Below are positions 5,381 through 9,516 of a DNA stretch of 9,516 bases, one piece after another. This stretch comes from an uncultured Pirellulales bacterium (GTDB taxonomy: Bacteria; Planctomycetota; Planctomycetia; Pirellulales; Lacipirellulaceae). The stretch is from contig CAMYJY010000063.1 in the NCBI GenBank assembly GCA_947258835.1, positions 1-9,516 on the forward strand. The letters run 5' to 3'. Position numbers and translations under genes: made by a program. How positions within the stretch are numbered: the first letter of the stretch is position 1; the number at the start of each line of letters is the position of its first letter. A model generated the notes under the pieces. It was not told where the DNA came from. It made no database searches and saw only the letters and a program-made list of their open reading frames with translations.

Positions 5381-6565
5381 CTACGCCTCCTGTCTAGGCA
5401 AAGCATCCGCGACTTGCCCTAAGGCCTCGACCAGTTGGCAAACATGGTCCTCCGTATGCGCAGCACTCAAGGTGATCCGCAGGCGGGCCGTACCTGGCGG
5501 CACGGTGGGGGGGCGAATGGCGGTGATCCAAATGCCCCGCTCACGCAAGGCCCGCTGCCACTGCCAGGCCCTCTCCGCATCGCCGACCACCAGCGGTTGG
5601 ATGGCCGTGGTAGATTCCAGCAACGTTAAATCCAAGCCAGCCACCTCTGTGCGGAACAAGGCGATCAGCTTCTGCAAATGCGCACGCCGCCAGGCCTCTT
5701 CGTCGAGCAAGGTGAAACTGGCTCGGGTCGCGGCCGCCACGGCAGGCGGCAGCGAGGTGGTGTAGATATACGAGCGCGCGAACTGCACCAGGGTTTCAAT
5801 CAAGGTGTGGGAACCGGCCACGATAGCACCGAAGGTCCCCAGGGCCTTGCCCAGCGTGCACATCAAAATGGGCACTTCCGCCGGCCCGAGCCCCTGCAGC
5901 TCACAAAGCCCGTTCCCCTGCTGGCCCAGCACGCCAAACCCATGCGCGTCGTCGACCATCAGCACCGCGTCGTATTGCGCGGCCAGACGCGACAAGTCCT
6001 CGAGCGGCGCGACATCCCCATCCATACTGAACACACCATCCACACAGATCAGTTTCCGACGCGCCTGACTCCGCCGCAGTCGTTTTTCCAGCTGCGTGAG
6101 ATCGTTATGCAAAAATCGCTCCCAGCGGGCCCCCGACAGCCGCCCACCATCGAGCAACGAGGCATGATTCAACTTGTCTTCAAAGACCGCATCCCTGCGA
6201 TCCAGCAAGGCGGTGAGCACCCCCAGGTTGGCCATGTAACCGGTGGAAAACAAGAGGGCCCGCTCGCGGCCGGTGCGGGCGGCAAACTCTTGCTCGAGCA
6301 GCTGGTGTTCCTGCGTATGACCGCAGACCAAATGCGAGGCCCCTCCGCCCACACCGTAACGCTGGGCAGCCAGGGTAAATTGCTCAATGACGTAGGGATG
6401 GTTGGCCAGTCCCAGGTAGTCGTTGCTACAAAAGGCCAACATCCGCTGTCCGTCCACCACGAGATGGGCGGCCTGCGGACCGGCAACCGTATAGCGGTGG
6501 CGGAGCAAGTGTTGGCTGTGGCGCTCGGCAAGCTGCCTGGCCAAATCATCCCAGACAGAGGACAT
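5381..6565 (-). CDS. bioF: 8-amino-7-oxononanoate synthase BioF
   Basis: This PLP enzyme condenses pimeloyl-ACP (or -CoA) with L-alanine to give 8-amino-7-oxononanoate, the first step of biotin ring assembly. The 394-residue length fits the family (about 385). Visible active-site elements are SNDYLG (47-52), NHASLLDG with His134 stacking on PLP, DDAHGFG with Asp205 and His208, and the Schiff-base Lys240 in TLGKALGTFGA. C-terminal IQPLVVGD and AIRPPTVPPGTARLRITLSAAH are very close to the E. coli-type enzyme. It is followed after 5 bp by bioHC, forming a two-gene operon. The ATG at 6565 gives a normal N-terminus, although its ribosome-binding site is weak. The strongly gammaproteobacterial-looking motifs hint at lateral transfer of the pair; this needs a tree. 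Confidence 0.97.
   Translation of the reverse strand: MSSVWDDLARQLAERHSQHLLRHRYTVAGPQAAHLVVDGQRMLAFCSNDYLGLANHPYVIEQFTLAAQRYGVGGGASHLVCGHTQEHQLLEQEFAARTGRERALLFSTGYMANLGVLTALLDRRDAVFEDKLNHASLLDGGRLSGARWERFLHNDLTQLEKRLRRSQARRKLICVDGVFSMDGDVAPLEDLSRLAAQYDAVLMVDDAHGFGVLGQQGNGLCELQGLGPAEVPILMCTLGKALGTFGAIVAGSHTLIETLVQFARSYIYTTSLPPAVAAATRASFTLLDEEAWRRAHLQKLIALFRTEVAGLDLTLLESTTAIQPLVVGDAERAWQWQRALRERGIWITAIRPPTVPPGTARLRITLSAAHTEDHVCQLVEALGQVADALPRQEA
5386..5391 (-). promoter_or_regulatory. Ribosome-binding site of bioHC within bioF
   Basis: The minus strand has AGGAGG here, an ideal Shine-Dalgarno sequence, with a 10-nt spacer to the ATG at 5375. It sits just before the bioF stop codon (5383-5381), so ribosomes finishing bioF would expose or reuse it. 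This decides the bioHC start and places the repeat-derived segment inside the translated protein. Confidence 0.85.
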
Positions 6566-6740
6566 ACGGACGCAACCGCCCTAGCGGGGCGGGTATCGGA
6601 GGGGCAAGAGGGGCAAGTTTTACGCCGCACATACCGGGACGTTTTCGGCTGCGGGCTCTGGGACGATTGTAAAATATTTGTACGGACTTGGATACACGCT
6701 GCACTGGAATTGGAAGAGCCCAGACCTCCTGGGCTGCGCA

Positions 6741-6804
6741 CACCGACAATCGGCCGCTAGAGGCTTGTTTTCATGGCCCAGCCAACTCCGGCCGACTGTC
6801 GGTG
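6741..6804. repeat. Inverted repeat, 14 of 15 bp, in the bioF upstream region
   Basis: CACCGACAATCGGCC (6741-6755) pairs with GGCCGACTGTCGGTG (6790-6804) with a single mismatch and a 34-nt loop. It is too far from a gene end and lacks a T-run, so it is not an obvious terminator. It could be a leader structure of the bioF transcript if transcription starts above it, or the remains of a small mobile palindrome. Confidence 0.7.
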
Positions 6805-6871
6805 CCACCCGCGGCAGTGATTTCATGCACAGCGGTTACCAGCCCTCCCCACCAATGAGCCGGTGGGCGAT

Positions 6872-6907
6872 AGCCCCGGTTCCGTAAGACGTGCAAGAAC
6901 CGGGGCT
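6872..6907 (-). terminator. Possible transcript-end hairpin after the 6921-7193 gene
   Basis: AGCCCCGGTT (6872-6881) and AACCGGGGCT (6898-6907) form a perfect 10-bp stem with a 16-nt loop. It starts 13 nt after the stop codon of the minus-strand membrane-protein gene, where a terminator or 3'-protecting hairpin is expected. No T-run follows on the minus strand, so factor-independent termination is doubtful. A second small hairpin (6848-6867) follows. Confidence 0.45.
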
Positions 6908-6920
6908 GCCCCAGCCCCGC

Positions 6921-7193
6921 TTAGAGACCTTCCAACACACGCAACAGAAAAGACTTGGATGCACTCCACGTGCATTTCCAGGCAATCGTCGCGGACCCAT
7001 GTCTTGCATAGTGCCACAGGAACATCGGCACGAAAACAACCGCTGGCACACCCACGCCAATCACGATGGCAATGCCGAGGGTGAAGATAGCCTCGGCGAC
7101 AAGCTCCCGCCAACCTAGCAACGCAACTACGATGCTAAGAACTCCAATAAAGATCAACACTCCAAAGTGCTTGAGTATCTTTCTATTCTTCAT
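6921..7193 (-). CDS. Small two-helix membrane protein, function unknown
   Basis: The product is 90 residues. A basic N-terminus (MKNRKILKH) is followed by a hydrophobic helix at about residues 10-28 and a longer hydrophobic stretch at about 34-60, predicting a two-pass inner-membrane protein with a basic, Trp-containing cytoplasmic tail. I do not recognise the family. The ATG lies inside the end of the upstream gene (11-bp overlap, 7183-7193), which implies translational coupling and a shared transcript with the conserved gene above it. No separate ribosome-binding site is clear, as fits coupling. Two well-formed transmembrane segments argue that it is real. A hairpin at 6872-6907 may mark the end of the operon. 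Confidence 0.68.
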   Translation of the reverse strand: MKNRKILKHFGVLIFIGVLSIVVALLGWRELVAEAIFTLGIAIVIGVGVPAVVFVPMFLWHYARHGSATIAWKCTWSASKSFLLRVLEGL

Positions 7194-7869
7194 CGATGCC
7201 CAGGCGGAGCTTCAGTTCGGCGAATTGTTGCACGTACTCGTCGTTGGTGGAGTGCACGTGCTCGGCCTCGGTGATGAACTTCATTTCTTCGCGGCAGTTC
7301 AGTCCGGCGTCGATCAGGACGCCTTCGTAAGGCGTCAGTGTTTGGCCGTAGACGATCAGGAGCTTGTGCTCGTCGAATTGCAGTTCTTGAGGCGTGCTGG
7401 GGTTCAACACGGCAATGCCCGTGCAGCCGTCGTTGACCAATAGATCCTCGTAGTCCCAGAGGATGCTCTGTAAAATGGGCATGTCGATATGCTCACGGTA
7501 CAGATCTTGATGTCCCGACGAGCTGTGCTGATGGCTGGTTTCGATCACCACGTCGACCGTCGGGCCCAGCGGGTCGAGTAGCTGCATGAAGGTATCAAAC
7601 AGTTTCTCCCGCGACACGGCCGCCATCACGACAGGCACGTCTTGTTTGGTGATCTCGTCTCGATAGACGTCGTGCCGGAATCCGCTCGTGGGAATCACCT
7701 CCAAGTCGTAAGCCGGTCGCACGGCATTGCTGAGCGTGAAATCACCGTAGCTGTTAATTCCCAAATGGGCTTCCAATTCGCTCTCGGTGAGCTGCCCAAA
7801 ACTATTTCCACTCTCCGCGACGGCTTCATCAGGAAAGACGTTGGTGAAAAACTGTTTTAAATATCCCAT
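7183..7869 (-). CDS. Conserved planctomycete-type protein of unknown function
   Basis: From the ATG at 7869 the product is 228 residues with no signal peptide or membrane helix, and it is acidic. Distinct segments are VIPTSGFRHDVYRDE, VSREKLFDTFMQLLDPLG, VVIETSHQHSSSGHQDLYRE, LLVNDGCTGIAVLNP, QFDEHKLLIVYG and a C-terminal EEMKFITEAEHVHSTNDEYVQQF. From memory these are well conserved in a planctomycete hypothetical family; the alternating strand/helix pattern and clustered His/Asp/Glu do not let me assign a reaction. The frame stays open to a TTG at 8016 and has another ATG at 7935, but those extensions look non-conserved (Pro/Ser/Gln-rich), and MGYLKQFFTNVF looks like the natural start. No strong ribosome-binding site decides it. 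It overlaps the next gene by 11 bp. Confidence 0.82.
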   Translation of the reverse strand: MGYLKQFFTNVFPDEAVAESGNSFGQLTESELEAHLGINSYGDFTLSNAVRPAYDLEVIPTSGFRHDVYRDEITKQDVPVVMAAVSREKLFDTFMQLLDPLGPTVDVVIETSHQHSSSGHQDLYREHIDMPILQSILWDYEDLLVNDGCTGIAVLNPSTPQELQFDEHKLLIVYGQTLTPYEGVLIDAGLNCREEMKFITEAEHVHSTNDEYVQQFAELKLRLGIDEE

Positions 7870-8240
7870 CGGCGAACTCGCTGCTGCACTTTGACTAACG
7901 TTCAGTGGATCTCTTGGCTGTGGGTCTTCAAGCATCTGTGTGTTCTGCTCACGGATTGGTTTCGGGGCGACATCAAACACTAGCTTGTAGGGCAGGGGAG
8001 GCCAACAAAAAAGCAAACGAAATAGCTGAGCTTTTTTGCATCATCAGTTGCTAGGAAAACACAACCCCCAGGGGCACGAGTCGGTTGCCCACAAAGATGT
8101 TTGAGAAAGACAACATCGGCATTTGCACCAGCAACCAGGGGCCGCGGAGAAGACGATTCCGCGTGCGGAAACGTGGCTTTTATGAAACAGCTTGCTTCCT
8201 GCTACCCCGAAGGTTGCATTGGCCGGCAGGCCCTGCCGCC
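7870..8240. other. Gene-free stretch between the toroid protein and the conserved pair
   Basis: If the 7869 start is right, 371 bp separate the two minus-strand genes. The part 7870-8016 is open in frame with the downstream gene but shows no conserved sequence. An A/T-rich patch at 8005-8060 is a reasonable promoter location for the gene pair, though no -35/-10 pair is convincing. A short hairpin CGGCAG-GCC-CTGCCG (8224-8238) lies just past the stop of the toroid gene and may help end its transcript. No RNA gene was recognised. Confidence 0.45.
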
Positions 8241-9516
8241 CTACTGGCACCGCACGAGGGCACTGAGGGCCATGGCCGTTCCATACTGCTGGTGGTAGTC
8301 GTAGAGGATATAATCCCACCAGCTGCCATCCGATTCTTGCAGGGGCACGAGGGTGCGCGCCAGCTGATTGCGGTATGCCGCACGCTCTGCCACGGGCAGC
8401 TGCTGGATGCACTGCGCCGCGTAGTAGTGCCCGTAATAGTAAAAATAACCGGCCACACCAAATGCCGCTGAGTGCGGCGATGCGCCCGGCAGATGACGCT
8501 TGCGTCCCATCCCCAGCCAACCATTGCGGGCAAAGAGACGATCCAGCCAACACCGCAGCACCTCCTGGGAAACTTGCGGGTCACCGTACAGGTGCAGGGC
8601 CAGATTACAAACCTGGGAGCGGCCCAAACTGCCCGCGGGACGATTGATGTCGCGACGGGGCCTCATCCTGAGGTACTCTCCGTAGGCATATGCAAAATCA
8701 GGAAAGCGCTGCCTTCTCAAGGCGGCGAGGGCCTCCTCCAGGCGTTGGTCGGGGAACGTGATGCCCAGGGTCTGGGCTTCACGAATTGCAATCAGAGCCG
8801 TGGCCGTGCAAAAACTACTCGGACTCCCGGCAGGACGCTGCATTTTTGCGCGACGCGGCTTCACAGGCTCGCCCTGGCGATCCGTGAGGGGATCGTCATA
8901 GTATCCCCAGCCCCCGTTCAAAAAGGCCGTTTGACGCAGTTGATCGACATGGTGCTGCGCGCTGGTCAGGACCGCGGCCTGCAACTGGGCGTTGCCGGCC
9001 GCGCGCTCGTGAAGCAGCACCAATCCGTGGATGGCATAGGCATGCCCCCACACGCTGTAGAGGGCATAACCCATCGTGTCATCGTAGGCATCGGGCGCAC
9101 TGCGGCGGAGTTGGTGCTCTGGATTGAGGAGCCAAGCTTGCCCGCGATCAATGGCCTCCTCCGCGCGGGCGCGCAACTCGCTGTCCAGCAGCGCTTGCGA
9201 CTCCACCAGGGCCGCCACGCAGAGACCCGTCACCGCCGTACGGAAGGCCCGATGGGCCCCGGGAACTGGCGCCCAAATGCGATAGTATTTGGAACTGGCA
9301 GCTTGCCCCCAAGCCCCCTGGGAAAGCTGGGTGCGGAGCAAAAACTCAACGCCCGCTGCCACGGCCGCCGGACCGTTCGCCGGTTCGACGCCGACGCTGC
9401 GCCACCCGGCGCGAGCGAAGGGGAGGAGGAACTGGCCGAACGACGAACCGATGTCGAGCACCTGTCGCCGTCGGTCGGTGGCGACCCCGCGCTCGTCGAG
9501 GAGCCGTGCGGCGACC
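8241..9516 (-). CDS. Alpha/alpha-toroid (squalene-cyclase/prenyltransferase-repeat) protein, partial, joined to a methyltransferase-like N-terminus
   Basis: The frame is open from the window edge to the stop at 8241. Counting from a GTG at 9461 (406 residues), residues from about 33 onward show recurring Gly-Trp segments typical of terpenoid-cyclase/prenyltransferase toroids: VEFLLRTQ..GAWGQ, FLNGGWGYYDDP, SSFCTATALIAI, GWLGMG and DGSWWDY..YGTAMALSAL. No DxDD-type cyclase acid motif is evident, so cyclase activity is not supported; non-catalytic toroid proteins of this kind are common in planctomycetes. The N-terminal part reads VLDIGSSFGQFLLPFARAGW..VGVEP, which is SAM-binding motif I of a class I methyltransferase cut off after its first beta-alpha-beta unit. 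This is not a known architecture to me. The toroid's own start, probably with a signal peptide, is missing. Confidence 0.75.
   Translation of the reverse strand, partial: VAARLLDERGVATDRRRQVLDIGSSFGQFLLPFARAGWRSVGVEPANGPAAVAAGVEFLLRTQLSQGAWGQAASSKYYRIWAPVPGAHRAFRTAVTGLCVAALVESQALLDSELRARAEEAIDRGQAWLLNPEHQLRRSAPDAYDDTMGYALYSVWGHAYAIHGLVLLHERAAGNAQLQAAVLTSAQHHVDQLRQTAFLNGGWGYYDDPLTDRQGEPVKPRRAKMQRPAGSPSSFCTATALIAIREAQTLGITFPDQRLEEALAALRRQRFPDFAYAYGEYLRMRPRRDINRPAGSLGRSQVCNLALHLYGDPQVSQEVLRCWLDRLFARNGWLGMGRKRHLPGASPHSAAFGVAGYFYYYGHYYAAQCIQQLPVAERAAYRNQLARTLVPLQESDGSWWDYILYDYHQQYGTAMALSALVRCQ
9370..9516 (-). other. Methyltransferase-like fragment of different base composition at the window edge
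   Basis: By hand count, GC is about 75% over 9361-9516 against about 62% in the preceding 9241-9300, and the segment is rich in TCG/CGA triplets unlike the rest of the window. It encodes, in frame with the toroid gene, VAARLLDERG, a linker, then LDIGSSFGQFLLPFA and VGVEP. A methyltransferase domain needs roughly 100 more residues than are present. The change point lies at about 9345-9385. Confidence 0.6.

Larger units (their letters stand above)
6566..6920. other. bioF upstream region with several stem-loops
   Basis: About 355 bp contain no supported gene. Stem-loops seen are AGCCCAG/CTGGGCT (6717-6735), a 15-bp arm pair with one mismatch (6741-6755 with 6790-6804), CCCACC/GGTGGG (6848-6867) and a 10-bp stem at 6872-6907. 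An A/T-rich patch at 6665-6680 gives TACAAT on the minus strand (6671-6666), a possible bioF -10 box about 100 nt upstream, but no matching -35 is clear. No BirA operator of the known TTGTAAACC/GGTTTACAA form is present. Confidence 0.5.

Noticed and set aside
6660..6705. BirA biotin operator upstream of bioF
   Set aside because: TTGTAAA at 6667-6673 matches one half site, but the expected GGTTTACAA partner after about 15 nt is absent (GGATACACG is found, with few matches).
5171..6760. Long plus-strand open frames opposite bioF and bioHC (for example 5678-6760)
   Set aside because: They lie opposite well-supported genes with catalytic motifs and follow from high GC codon use. Their translations are low-complexity and show no domain.
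7985..8042. Factor-independent terminator with T-run near 8030
   Set aside because: AGCTGAGCT followed by TTTTTT leaves a one-base loop and a 4-bp stem, and no plus-strand gene ends there.

Overview
The window looks like part of a planctomycete chromosome, probably from the Pirellulales or a near relative, and possibly a metagenomic contig. This rests on recalled family resemblance, not a search. Four proteins resemble conserved planctomycete families: the small protein at 841-1101, the compact histidine kinase at 1463-2278, the lipoprotein at 2361-3095 and the 'TSGFRHDVYRDE' protein at 7183-7869. The DNA is fairly GC-rich and rich in short dispersed repeats.

Layout. Positions 1-200 carry two facing arrays of a 7-bp G-rich repeat (GGGATTA/GGGGCTA, then CCCTAGY), which run almost into the start of nadD (209-817, +), the NAD-biosynthesis adenylyltransferase. 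A small conserved protein (841-1101, -) converges on nadD. After about 360 bp without a gene comes a soluble histidine kinase with no sensor domain (1463-2278, +). It converges on a lipoprotein gene (2361-3095, -), with a REP-like double-hairpin repeat between the stops. Positions 3096-3638 are a repeat island: ATTCCC..GGGAAT palindromes, three of them in a perfect-period 45-bp tandem, followed directly by a second copy of the REP-like repeat.

Positions 6565-3639 (-) form a two-gene biotin operon. bioF (8-amino-7-oxononanoate synthase) is followed 5 bp later by a bioH-bioC fusion, whose AGGAGG ribosome-binding site lies inside the end of bioF. BioC masks malonyl-ACP by methylation so that fatty-acid synthesis can build pimeloyl-ACP methyl ester, BioH removes the methyl group, and BioF condenses the product with alanine. 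bioA, bioB and bioD are not in the window. A third copy of the REP-like repeat sits in frame inside the N-terminal part of the fusion and is flanked by a 16-bp inverted duplication of bioH codons. This is the most unusual structure in the window.

Upstream of bioF are about 355 bp with several stem-loops. Next comes an overlapping gene pair on the minus strand: a conserved planctomycete protein of unknown function (7183-7869) and a two-helix membrane protein (6921-7193). The right end (8241-9516, -) encodes an alpha/alpha-toroid protein of the squalene-cyclase/prenyltransferase-repeat type. Its N-terminus runs abruptly into a methyltransferase-like segment of higher GC at the window edge, so it is either a real fusion or a chimeric contig end.

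No CRISPR array, tRNA, rRNA, transposase or phage gene was seen. I did not find a clear new multi-gene system. The strongest leads are the repeat families, especially the in-frame repeat in bioHC, and the uncharacterised planctomycete gene pair.
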